From: Prinia subflava
Lineage: Eukaryota > Chordata > Aves > Passeriformes > Cisticolidae
DNA length: 64,000 bases
Assembly: GCF_021018805.1 (NCBI RefSeq)
Contig: NC_086251.1
Span: 14,923,098-14,987,097, forward strand
Reading direction: 5' to 3'
In this document: positions 1 to 12,897 of the stretch, piece by piece
Numbering within the stretch: the first letter of the stretch is position 1
Layout: every line of letters begins with the position of its first letter
Position numbers and translations under genes: made by a program
The notes under the pieces: model-generated
What the model saw: only the letters and a program-made list of their open reading frames with translations
Told to the model about the DNA's origin: nothing
The model's database searches: none

Positions 1-3000
1 GCTTTTTCATTTTTTTGTTATTGTAACTGTAGATCTCTTTAATTTCCTGATCAGAATGCCATACACTGTCCAGGCCACTGCCTGACAGAAATCCAAGTGT
101 ATTATGCCTGCATTTGACACTGACGCTTTTATCTCACAAAAAATAGGTATCACGTTAGACTGACAAGATCTATTTTCCATAGTCACATACTCACTTGCAA
201 GCAACTACATCATCATCCTTTAAACTTTTATTGATCCAAATTCATGTCAGGCACACCATTACTTAGCCAAGGCAAATACCAGGCTGACAGGCCTAAAATT
301 ATTTGAGTAATTTTGTTCAGTCCTTTAAAATACTGGCAGGGCATTGTCTCCCAACCAATCTTCTGAAACTTACCTGATGTTCTGGGAAAAAATTATTAAT
401 ATCAACCACCTGTACAGCACTGGGGCCATCTCTCCTTAAAACTCTGAAAACAAAAAGTTTCAGCCTTGATTTTTAAAATCTTACCTCTACAGGCTGAAAA
501 AATGCTGGTATGGAGAAGAGAATCTCATCCCTTTATGATACTTCTGCTTTCTCCCCCAAATGCAAAATAGAAAATTCTACTAACACAGAATTTGCCTTCC
601 CTCCCATGGTTTTGCCAACTGAGATATTTAAGATATTTTAGTGTTTACAGTGCATAGTCTCGTGTAGTTGTCTGAGAGCAAACTCACCCTCAGTATCTTT
701 TCCTATCCCTTTATCCCTTTAATTGGAGCTGGTCATTCTGTGCTGTGGTAGCTCACAGGCCAGGCTGCAGCCAGGTCCTTTTGTTTTAATTCAAGAGAGT
801 GGAAAGGACTTCCCACCTGCTGGATAGCCCTGAAAAACTCTTATTTCCAACTTGTTAATGACTTAGAAACAGGTAATACAGTTTTTAGTATAAAATGTCC
901 CTTTCACTTCTATGAACCTACTTGATTCTTTCTGAAAAATTTGTAACCACAGATGTTGATACTGCAATCACAACTTTTTCTGTAAAGTTTCATGCTGAAA
1001 TATTTTGCTTTAAGCCATGACACAACAAAACAAGCATTTTGTTCATTGATACAGACTAGAAGGGAGCTGGCTAACTTAACCAGGGTGAGGAGGGCAGAGA
1101 TATTGTCAGTGGCTTCGTGCATTAATTCATCCATCTTCCTGCTGCTCAGAAAGATTACAACATTCCCATGTGCACAGAAGTCAGGCTCCTATCCTCCTAC
1201 TGTTAAATCACATTTTTCCTGTTGCTCTCACAGGGTGGCTCTGTAACAGCACACAGGAATCATCAAGACAGACAATACAATTTTTAAAATAACATTTCAT
1301 GAGCAGTGCTATATTCTCATTATAAAAAGGAATCGATGCTTTAAAATAAATCCTGAAATCAGAAACACATTCCTTAATACAACTATACAGAGAGTCATTG
1401 TGAAATATACTGATCAGAAATCCCTTCACAATACCTGTTTTCCTTTCAATTTATAAAATATTAGTAATAAATAATATGTGGTTTTAAAATTCTAGCTTCA
1501 TCTGATACAAGAGTATATGCCACTAGACAGAGTACAAAATACAGAAACTCTCAAGAATAGAGTTTTAATATCTTTTATTAAAGTAGCAGCATTTTTGCAA
1601 CAGATGAAAAGTACTGATGGTTATATTGAAGGCAACAGCCCACCAGACTTCATCACTAATTACAAAACACTCCCACCTTTTGTGCGTTTGTAATTCCAAG
1701 TGGCATCACTGTTTAGCTAGAAATCAAGAGGCAGTACTTCTCCCTGTTTCAGAATCTTCCAGACATTTGGTGAACTCATTTAACCTAAAGCAAAATATGC
1801 AGCCCAGCTAAGAATAACAACAAAAGGAAACCCCTTCCTGGATATTCTTGAACCTGATTAAACTGAAGCAGCACTGCACAACACAAAACTCCACCCTCAT
1901 CTGCCTTGAGTTCTCAGTCAATCAGCTCCAGAAGTGATCTCCTCTCTCAAGGAAGGTCATCATGTGCAGAAAGTTAAGAATTCCTGCTCAAGTGTGCTGT
2001 GCAGGAGGTGAACTGTGTGTTTTCCTGCCCACACGTCATGTTCACACGTCGGCAAACATCAGGCGTGTTGGAGTCTGGCAGTAACCAAAGATTTTGCCAT
2101 TCTGACTTTAGCACTCTCTGGCCAACACACCATTCCTGGACACAGATCACTTGAGAGCTGGAGCTCATATTCCCAGTCCACTGATGCACATGGGGTCAAA
2201 GAGGTAAATACCTCTTTGGCCAGACTCTCCAATGTTCATGCTAAATAAAAATCACATCCTCTTAATGAAGGTGGTCTCTGCACAGCACAGCTGCCCTGCT
2301 ATTACCATTTCAAATAACAATGGCAACTGAAGCCCATCACTTCCAATTACTCAAAACACATTTAATAACTGCAGACAGAAAAAAAACCCCCATTATCTGA
2401 TTTTCCAACTGTTTCAATATATTTGGTTATCATCTTCTGTAGCAGATTTCACCTCAAAAATATCTGAGGTGTTCCAAAGTACAAAGCAGCACTTCATTCC
2501 CAACTGCTTGGCCAAGGAAAAAAAAACTGGAATGGCAGTTTTAAGAAATTTGCCTTTCCAACCTAGTGCTGAAACACTATGGTACTTACTGGATAGGGGA
2601 GAGTTTGGTTAGCCATAATACCTTTAGAATCATCCAACCTGAAAAATATTTGGGTTAACTAGCTTACTTTTAATTCAAATGTTATATTATTCAAGAAAAT
2701 ACTTTTTACCTGTGAGGGAATTTCTAATTGCTACATTTCATGTCTTTTTGAATCTTTACACCTTTATCATATTTGCACATGGCATGCAATAATTTTTCTT
2801 ACTAAATGCCTGAAAAACTTTTTTTTTTAAGATCTTGCACCTCTCCAGTTACTCAGAGTGTTTCACACTACTGCTGGAGATGGAAGCAATCCATTCCTGA
2901 GCTCAGAGGATCAAAACATTCTGTAATTCAGCTGTTGAGCATCATTTGTCATACATGTTGGACAATTCTGACCATTCATTCATTGCTCAATTCTTCACTT

Positions 3001-6000
3001 CACTTGTGTGAGGTAAAGCAAAGCACCTGCAAATGTCATACACACTTCTTTTCCTGGACTACTTCTTTTCTATTTATCCTCTCTTTTCACCTCTGCAGAT
3101 TCCTACTTTCTTTTCTTTCTGTGCATGCATAAAGGACATTCTACATTCACCCCCAAGTAAAAGAACATCTGAGCTAAGTGATTGGGAAAAAAAAAAAGAG
3201 CTGGATAAGCAGAGGGTGTGTGAAGATGTTTCACTCATAAGTGAAAATAAGGAAGTGAAGTATTCTATAGATTTTCCTGGTGGACTCCATAGTCTGCCAG
3301 GGTAAAATGATCTCCTAAAACAGAAGGGAAACAGGGACTGAAAGTAAAGGAGAGTGAGAAGTTTCTCTTTTACCCTCCTGCCTTGGAAAATTATCAGGTT
3401 TTTGAAAAACCCCTATATACTGTTTCCACATTTTTCCTACTCTTAATTCCTCACCAAAGAGCAACCATCCTTGTATACAAGAGAGAACAGACTACTACTG
3501 CTAATGTACCCATACAGAGGAACATATTTAGCATAACCCTAAATTTATCATTATTAGGAACATATATAAGCCCATACTTAGAAAATAAGTTTCTATTTTG
3601 GACCTTCCTGAGAACAGAAGGCACTGCTAATTTTAAAACAAACAGAAATAAGAACAAGCTCAAAATTATGCTGCACCTTTAAAATGAATAATTTCAGTAT
3701 AAGGCTATGATCTACAGAGTGCAAAAATTTTGCTTCTTAAAATAATTTTTTAAAGAGTGATTTTTCACATGCTTTTTTACGCAGGCTCCATCTTGACTAA
3801 CAGGAAGGTAACAAACATCAAAAGCTAAATTGTTCATGAGACTGCCTGAAGAAAAAGGTTCTTTCAGGTCAGGATCAAGGGCAGTAACATTCACCTCAGC
3901 CTCAGCAATTAAGAAAATTGTTTCCATCTCTACAGGCATCAGTCTCTTGAAAACTGAAGGAACAATCTATTCATGGCAAACATGAATGAAATGTTGACCA
4001 GACAGAAAAAAAGACTAAAAATATACTTTGATAACAAAAGGCTCTTTTGGAGGGGGAAAAATGAGTAGCTAGGCAATCCATTAAAATTATTTCCCTGGCT
4101 TCCATTCAGATGCTGTCCAAGCACAGCTTCATTGTTTGGCATGTCACTTGCATCTCCTCACGTCACCTTCATTCTCTCACTGAGATAACCTCAGATAAAA
4201 ATATACAGAGCCCTATTCTAGCATTCAGCAATATTAAACCAGTAGCCAGCAGCAAAAACTGGGGCTCTCTTAATTCATAAAGAATTTTTAAAGCCCTTGT
4301 GAACTACAGAGCACAAGGAGGGGGGTGAAAGCTTTCATCAAACTGAGACATAGGACTCAGTCAAGTTCACTTCCAAAGCAGGAGGTGTTTGTGATCCATG
4401 GTGAAAGGGACATCCAGTCACTGCATCTGCATTCCCACAGGAAGATGGTGCAGCTGAGGGAAGGGAATGCTGAATCTGACATCCATTTCATCAGCCTAAT
4501 AAATTTTAGATTAATTACAGAAAATTATTTCCCATTTCACTTCCACATCAACGGAGCTTTTTTTGGCTTCTCAAGCCTCTTCAAGGCACAATATTGGTAT
4601 CCTTCAATCATCTGCCACTAAAACACTGCCAGCACAGAACAGGACTGTACACACACCTAAATGTTCTACAGAATATATATGAGTAATATATATATTTATA
4701 TATGGAAAGGAAAAGTATTTATCCGGGCGAAATTGCAGAAGGTGATTCTGGTTGATGGACACCACCCCCCAGCACCCTCTCAAAGCAGCAGAAAACTACA
4801 CCATCAAGCAGATAGAGCATCATTTTTATTGTCATTATTACTATTTTGGTTTAAGAAAATGCTGACATTTTATGGCTATTAATCAGGAATAGCCAGCTCA
4901 CTGCCCAGTGAGTACAAATTAGGACTCTTGCTGATGAATGGTCTTTTCAGCCCACCTTTCTGGCATCCCTTGTGTGCTCCTCTCCACTCCTCCACTGTGC
5001 AGCCCAAATCTTTTCCAGTCCTCTTCCACTGCTCACGACTGCCACCTCACTGCCACACAGAAAAGACTCCTCTCCCTCTGCAGAGCAAGAAAGGGGACAT
5101 ACCCTGCCCTGTTGCTGTGTTGCTGTCTTGCCTCTGCAAATCATCCTGGATTACCCACAGAGCTACAGAGAGCCCGAGCTGCAGCCAGACATCAGCAGCC
5201 CTTCCATTTTCAGCATAGTTCTGTCTTATTAGGCAGTATGCCTAAACTAGTAGCAAAACTACAAGCAAAATAGGAAGGATGAGTTTGATAAGGGAGGTCT
5301 TATCAGCCTCTGCTGCCGACAAACCCACCAGAAATGGGGGAAGGGAGGCACTTTTAAAGGCAATGCTTTTCCACACTGCAGTATCCAGGAGCCAGACTCG
5401 GCTGAGCACACACAATAGACACAGTTGCCATAGCAACAGCATCACAGGGAAATTTCTCAGCAAAGCTTCTCGCTTCTCACCAAGGTTACTTTCAGATTAC
5501 CACTTAGCACAGGGATCTGTAGGGATCAGACAAGATCTTGCATCTGTCTGGAGCATTCCTGCCCAAAAAGATGTGCCGGCCACACCACAGGGAAGAGGAG
5601 GCACTGCACAAAGCAGGGACTGGGCTCTCAAACCACCACCTGACAGCAACAGCTCGCAGAACAATATATTTATTGTCACCTCACAACAGACTGGAAGTGT
5701 CATCTGCTGGAACCAAATATGCTTTCACCTTTCCTTTTCTTAAAAATTACTGCATTTCAATAAAGATCTACAGCGCATTTCTGCAACAAGGGATTTCTGT
5801 TCCTAATACTACCTCAAAAAAAATAAGAAGAAAAAAAAAAAAGGGGAACATCTAAGCTCCTTGTTTTTACACATACTTTTATACTTCCACTAATGCTGTC
5901 AAAAGGCAGTGAAAGTATATGGTGCAGCGTCTTGAGAAAAAACTGGTCACAAAAAGAGCACTTGAATAATTTACAAGCTTAAACTACACCAAGTGAGCTA

Positions 6001-8937
6001 TTTACCTTGTTTCATTTGGTCCTCCTAATTTTTCAGAAAAACAAAACCACGTCAATCTTTTCCCCCTGAAATGCAAGATTTTTTTTTACTCAAACATTTA
6101 AGTGATCAATTGTCACTCCCCAAATATAAAGAATAACTACTTGTTCTAAACATAAATATCACTTGAGAAAACACTTCTTTATCAGTTCTTTCTGCTTAAA
6201 GAAGTTTTAAATTTTGACATTTTCAAGTGTTTGGCATGCAATCTCTTGACTGTAAAGCTGCAAAAGTAACTCCCCACATAATCACATGACACAACAGAAC
6301 TGCTTTGCAACTTGCTCACAGGATACAAACATCCAAAAAGAAGTTTGGATGGAAGTTGGCAAAGAATCAAAACTAATCAAATTAAACAGGACTGTTCCTG
6401 CATTTATGTCTTCCTATCTGTAAAGATAACAGCGTGTTCCTGAAATACATCTTTATGGCAAACAATAGGTAATTTCAGCATCAATTGTGTATATGTAGTT
6501 CCAAGCAAGTGGCTGTCACACCATACCAGAGAGCTTCATTAGACAAGAGTGCTTCAGGCTCCTCTGGAAGACAGGCAGTTCAGAAACTGTCTGCTACAAG
6601 AGCTGCAGAGACACAATTATACACCCAAGTCTTGACAGTTTGGGGAAAAAAATCACATTAGCTCTGATGAGTTTTAGAAAACCTTCAGATTTCTTGGCCC
6701 TCTGTTAATAAAGGACATTGCAGCACAACAGACATTAAGTTTACCTCTGGAAGAACAGGCAAGCACAAGACAAAAGAAGCTACTGCAACAACTTAAACAG
6801 GAACAAGCTGAGTCCTCCACCATATAAAGTCATGAGTGGGTAGCCAAAGGAAGATGCCACCACATAAAAAAACTTTTTCCTGTTGCAGGAATATTTTGAG
6901 TAAAGTCTCAAGCTTGAATTAAGAAAATATGATGATATAATTTCAATTGTCCTTATGCTCTTAAAAACTCCACACATACAGCAGCATGGTAGAACCAGAT
7001 GTCAGAAGTAATGCTAGAAAGGGACACACAAAATCACAGGCACAAATTCTGAATTACTATGGAAAAGAAAACCTACTCCTTACAATGGAAGGCATCTTTA
7101 ATGAATAAAACTGCAAGGAGACAAGGCAAAATCTATGTAGGCAGAAGCTAAGGGTGGGAGAAGGGGAAGAAGGTACCCTTTTGCTATGTACATTTGGGAG
7201 CATGAGAAAAGTGTAGGTGAAATTTGTGGGAGAAGTAAAAAAAAAATCTCATCATCCTTTAACATTTGAAAGGAGGACTTCCAATTGGAAGAACAAGAAT
7301 ATACAGTAGAATATTAACAGTAAATGCAAAATCCTGAAACCGGGGATTTACATATTAAGTTATCTACTGCATTTAAGTCTGGGTATATTAGAAATTCTCT
7401 TCCTCTGAAAGAAGTGAACAAATAGCTTGATTCTCCTTTTCCTCACTGAACTTCTGACCAAGGTTTAGTATTGTCTGGAAGTCCTTTGCCTCTACCCTAA
7501 ATAAGATAATGTTCCTCATCACTCAAACAGGCATCCTAAAAGCAAAATACAAGGAAGAGAAATGTTAGCTTGTAACAGAAGTCTGCCACTCCTACTCACA
7601 TATTTATAGCACCAGGGCTGAGCATAAGGGTTGTAGAATTTAAAATAACAGTAAGGATATTAAGGACTCAGAAGACAAGTAATCATATGTGGTAGCACAC
7701 GAGGCACAAGGCAAAATGCAGTCTAACAGTGTAACTACCCCACTGGGAAAGCCGTCGACAGGTTAATAAAGCATTCACGGGAAATGATGATCAAGTACTG
7801 ATGATACAGCTTAAAACAGCAGTTTTGAAGAGCTCCCATCCAAAACCAGAGGAGAAATGGTTGCACATTAGTTATGGGAGAAATTCCAAGTCCATGGGGC
7901 CTGAAATTAGGAATTACATTAGAATTTGTAATTGGCCATACACCTTTCCAGAGAGACTGTTTTAGTTGCAAGGTCAGAAACACCAAGGACAGAACACCTA
8001 AAGCACTGGGAAAATCATCATCTCCATTAGTAACTAAATTTAAAATAATTTAAGATATTCTTGGCCAAGATGGTGTTGTGATAAGCATTCTTATGAAAAG
8101 TTTCTGCTGAGAGGAAGGGTTTGCACCTCTGAGCTCAAACTTTGAAATGCTTTTTTATGAAATTCCTGGTTTTAATATGAAGTTTTCAAGTTTTTGGTTG
8201 GTGGTCTTTAAGAAAACAGCTAGTAAGTTTTTTAAAGATGTGAAAATAAGTACATTTTGTGAAACCTTGCATCTTTTGCTATAATAAGAAAAGCAAGGCA
8301 GAAATTTGCTTAATCCAGCTTGCAGGAGCAATTGTAAACTAAAAGCCAATTGTGAATTCCAAAAAGCCAGAGAAATAAGCAGTCTCTCTCCTTACAGGTG
8401 ACATGGAGCTGACACGACTGAACAGCATGAACACGCTGTTAACCTCCATGGCAAGCCTGAAGAGGTTAATTAAAAAAAAAACAAAAAACACAAAAATCCC
8501 TATATCTCCGCAAAAGACTGAGAGTTCTGAAAAACCCCTCTACAGGCCTGTCTGCAGTATTGTCAAAGGATTTAGTCACTCCACAGGGAGAGCCAAAGAT
8601 TTTATAATTTTTTAAAATGAGATCTGATTAAAATTTAACACAGTTAAATAACATATCTAGGAGTTTAAATACCCTACTTCTAAAAATGATGGCAAGTGGA
8701 AATTGGAAGACAAGCAGAATCTTTGAAAATCAGCTGCTTTATGTGTCTAACACAGCAGAGTATGACTTAAACCAGAGCTTCAAAAACTCTGGGCTACTAC
8801 CTGCTCATTCCTACCCAGACTGTCACACCACACTGTGCAAGTTTGATGATGTTTGGGTGCCTTTCATTATAACAGTCTTATTTTAAAGCAAAATTTCTGT
8901 TCAAAAGAGTTTGACCCAAAAGATTTACACCCCCCCA
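1..8937. other. Intronic sequence, no gene recognised
   Basis: This is AT-rich unique-looking DNA inferred to be SERGEF intron, because the last visible exon (37216) has a donor site and no further exon was found. It contains a short AT microsatellite at 4.7 kb and several A or T runs. Open frames here reach 154 codons (5279-5743, plus) but have no recognisable domain or splice context. Confidence 0.6.
4671..4704. repeat. AT-dinucleotide-rich microsatellite
   Basis: This is GAATATATATGAGTAATATA followed by TATATTTATATATG, an imperfect (AT)n repeat. It is intronic with no other signal. Confidence 0.85.
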
Positions 8938-9768
8938 AAGTGCTGTGTAACCCTTCAGAAGGATCTTGACAGGCTGGAGAGATGGGAACAGTAGAACTGT
9001 CTGAAATTCAACAATGGCAGGTGCAGCGTTCTGCACCTGGGGAGGAATAACCCAATGGAACAAGCAGTCCAGGCTGGAGACTGATCTGCTGGGAAGCAGA
9101 TCTGTGGAGAAATACCTGGGGGTGTTGGTGGACAACAAGGTGTCCATGACCCAGCAGTGTGCCCTTGTGGCCAAGAAGGCCAATTGTGTCCTAGAGGCCA
9201 TTAGATAGAGCACTGCCAGCAGGTCAGGAAGGTGATCCTGTCCCTCTGCTCAGCCCTGGTGAGGACTCACCTGGAGTGCTGTGTCCAGTTCTGGGCTCCT
9301 CAGAACAAGAGATCTGGACTTTCTGGAGTAGGTCCAGCAGCTGGAGGGCTGTGAAGATGGTTAAGGGACCGGAGCATTTCTCCCATAAGGAAAGGCAGAG
9401 AGAGCTGAGCCTATTCAGTCTAAAGAAGTGAAGATTGAGAGGGTGCCCCATCAAGGTCTATAAGTATCTGAAAAGAGGGTGTCAAAAGAATGGAACCAGG
9501 CTCTGCTTGGTGGTGCCAAGCAATAGGACAAGAGGCAATGGGCACAAACTGATGCACAGGAGATTTATCCTGAATATCAGGAAGAACTTCTTTACTGTTC
9601 AGATAATTGAGTGCTGGAACAGATTGCCCAGAGAGGCTGTAAAGTCTCCTTCCCTGGAGATATTCAAAAGCCATCTGGACAATCCTGACTAATGTGCCTG
9701 AACACGGAGGTTAGACTAGATGACCTCCAGTGATCCTTTCCAAGCTGAACCATGCTATGATTCTGTGA
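8938..9768 (+). mobile_element. CR1 LINE, 3' portion with end of reverse-transcriptase ORF
   Basis: This is a 5'-truncated CR1 retrotransposon in plus orientation. Open-frame pieces match the C-terminal part of CR1 ORF2: EKYLGVLVDNKVSMTQQCAL near 9100-9160, IKVYKYLKRGCQKNGTRL near 9450-9505, and NRTRGNGHKL, WNRLPREAVKSPSLEIFKSH up to about 9680. The pieces lie in different frames and are broken by stops, so the copy is dead. The 3' end reads AGGTTAGACTAGATGACCTC and finishes with ATGATTCTGTGA, the degenerate short 3' terminal repeat typical of CR1. It is in antisense orientation relative to SERGEF. Confidence 0.93.
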
Positions 9769-12700
9769 CGAAGCTAGTATTCATGTTTAGGATAATACTG
9801 CTCAGGAGGAAATCTACTTTACAGGTGACACAACTGCAGACCTAGAACAAGGAAGCACAAGTTAAAGTCCAGGAAGTGAGCAAACACCACGTACAGTTTC
9901 ATCTTCTGCTTTCGTTATTGCGTTAACTCCATAGCCACGATTAAACCAAATAAAAGAACAACTAAGAAGAAAAGCCTTGATATCTTAGCAAGACCTTTAC
10001 TTGGTATTTAAACATAAATAGCACATAAGGCACTACATGGTCTTGTCCACAGATCATGAGGTACATGCTGTAAATTGTCTTTTTAGGAACTGGAGTCATC
10101 TCCCTTCAGAGTGACAGCCTGGGAATGCTGTCACTGCTACTGTTGGCACATGTTTGCTTACTCCTATATGTTTATGCTCCCTGTGTCAAGGCTTGTGAGC
10201 TGGAAGAGCTTACAGAACCATACAAATGCAGAATGGAGAGATTAGAAAAATCTGCTTAATGCATATGTGAAGGCAGGGCAGAACGTGAACCATGAGACGG
10301 TCAATGGATTGCCAGAGCAGCTGATTCTGAAAAGCAGCAGTGACACAGAGCACCATCTATTTCAGTAACCTGCACTGGGAAAATCACAGGATTTATCTGC
10401 AATACCCATAGTAGGGAAGAAAGTTCTTTTTTGTTTTGATTACTTTGCTGAATTATCACAGTAAAGCTGCTCTTGGGTTTAAATATAAACTAATGCTGCT
10501 AGCATCCATGAATTTTAATATATTCAGTTCACTAAACTGTCTATGATACTACAGCAACTGAAGGTGTCTCAGTCTGAGGCATTTATTCTCCTGTCTTTGA
10601 AATGCTATTAATGTTATCATTCATTTATTACACAGTCTGGAAATTATGACACTGAGGATGTCTCTTCTTTTGAGTATCCAAGTTGCTTACAAACCAAAGC
10701 CTTGTTCTCAAAGGCATTTTCTCAGTATCATTCTACGTGTCATCACAAAATGAAACAGAGGATTTTTCAGTGGTCTGAGTGCTCCACACAACTGATTGCC
10801 CTACAGTCATGATGAAGATGAGTTACTGGCAGAATGGTCATCTGCCCTGTCCGTGCTGTGGGTGTTCTGCACAACAATTGAAGCCAAGATTAATGAAAGC
10901 AGGTTGAAGGCACATGATCATGCCCTCTGCACCGCCCTACCTTTCTTAGCACCAAATGGCTGCGTCCCACCTCCTGTTTTCACCACCTCTCTGACAACCA
11001 AGGCTTGAGACAAACAAGGTAGCAAGTATCAAGCTACTTCATTTCTCCTCCAAATTTCATTTTAACGTAATCAGTGGTAATCCCTCTGCTTAAGTCAAAA
11101 AGTGTTTGGGTTTACAGTATTTATCAATGCCGTGGAAGCTTCAGTGGAAGGTGAGAACGTAAGAACCTTGCAGGCTTTGGCACCCAAAGTCCAAAGCCCT
11201 GAACCCAATCCTCTTCCTTTTTCTGGATTAATAATAGATTCATACTCCAAAAGATTCCTGAAAGATGCTCCCTTTTAGTATGGACCTTTCCCAACTGAAA
11301 AACAGACAACTACCATTCTGTCTTTCCTTCCTACTCTTAGGTCTCAAATCTCAAGTAAATCTTATGAGGGAAATATATTCCATCTCAAATAAATGAAGAA
11401 TAATGAAAGCAACTATGTCCAAGGCTAAAAATTATTGTGATTTTTTTTTAGTCTATTATCATCCTCTGCTTTAGATATCCTCTTTAAGGTCAGGACATGG
11501 ATGAAGGCACAGTATATCAAAAGACTTACAAAAAGGGACTATTTTGAGCCACAACAATTAAGTTCCACAGTGACAAAGGCAGTCAGCAGAGGAAACAGAA
11601 GAACTTCAAAATTATCTTTTTTGGTTTCTTTCACCATTTCCCCTTACACTTGAGCAAAAATTCTTATAACGGCTCTTCTGGGAATTTTGTTCTCCCTTTC
11701 TTTTTTAGTTTCCTCTTCTTGGGTAATTTTGGCATGTCCAACTGGTTGCTTAGAGATGCTTCATTTTTTATTGCTCTTTTTCTGTTTGTACTGTAATTTT
11801 ATTCTGAATGTCACCTCTAGCAAGACTAGTTTTGCAAGTGAAGCAAGAAACACTCAGAAAAGCCTTTTTAAACAACCACACCGAGGTCTACAGAGCAGCA
11901 TCCTACACACCTTTTCCTCTCCTACATCCAAAAAGAATAGGAAAGAGTCCTTAGCAACATCTAGCACTGTCTCAACAGCAAGCATGTCTCTAGAAGTCTG
12001 TCTTACAGGACAGGACAGGATGGCTTTGACCTCTGGCAGTGAAAGAATGCTTTAATGGAAAGAAAGAAAGAAATAAAAAATTAAAATGAGCACTGCTAAA
12101 ACCACCCAGGAAAGCAAATGTGTATAGTAGGGGAGAGAAGGGAGGATAAAAGCAGCATCTCCAGGTCCCAGACATGCCCACTATGGTATCCTAACCACTT
12201 GCTGAGCCCCTCTCCTGGCTGATGCTTTGTAAGACAGTGCCATGCTGTGGACACTCTGCTCGCTGCCGCTGCTCTCTGCAGTCCCTGCAGGTACAGTAGG
12301 CCTGTTTCCTGACCCACTTTCCTCACCAATCTCTATTTAGCTCTACGCTAGTGATGCTCCTGGCATGACAATCAGATACTGCAGCCTGCAGTGCAGTTCG
12401 TTACAACACACTCGCGAGCTCCGAGTAAATCCAGTGGAAAAGTACTGTACCAGCGGAGCCTAATTACACTGAAGTCAGCTCATCAACTTACGTCAAACGC
12501 AACAACACAAAAGCGCTCCAGAGATTTAAAAGATGCCTTTTCATTTTAAATCTACTAAATCTGCTAGGCATAAAGTAAATCCAAAAGGATCTTTTCTTCT
12601 CAAGGGCTGCAAATGGTAAAGGCTATTAGTGCTAGTACCTTTTTTTTGGATTACCTAATCAATCTTATAACTTGTGCCACTTAAAACCTGCCATAATTCC

Positions 12701-12845
12701 TTCCACTCTCATTTATTCTTAACTAGAGAGGGCCTCTACACTGTTATGTCCAGCAGAATTGTAAACTTAATCTCACTACAGCTATTAAAATTATCTTCTT
12801 ACGTGCAAGAATCAAATTTCTCTGTCAGACACAGCCACTTAAGAA

Positions 12846-12897
12846 TTAACTTCAAATCCTACTTGCACTTGCAGTTAACTTCAGATTTTACTTGCAC
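12846..12897. repeat. Two-copy tandem duplication, 29-bp period
   Basis: TTAACTTCAAATCCTACTTG followed by CAC (12846-12868) is repeated at 12875-12897 as TTAACTTCAGATTTTACTTG followed by CAC, with three differences. The period is 29 bp. It is a small tandem duplication in intronic DNA. Confidence 0.8.

Noticed and set aside
5279..5743. 154-codon plus-strand open frame
   Set aside because: It has low-complexity composition, no domain, no splice partners and no supporting regulatory signal.
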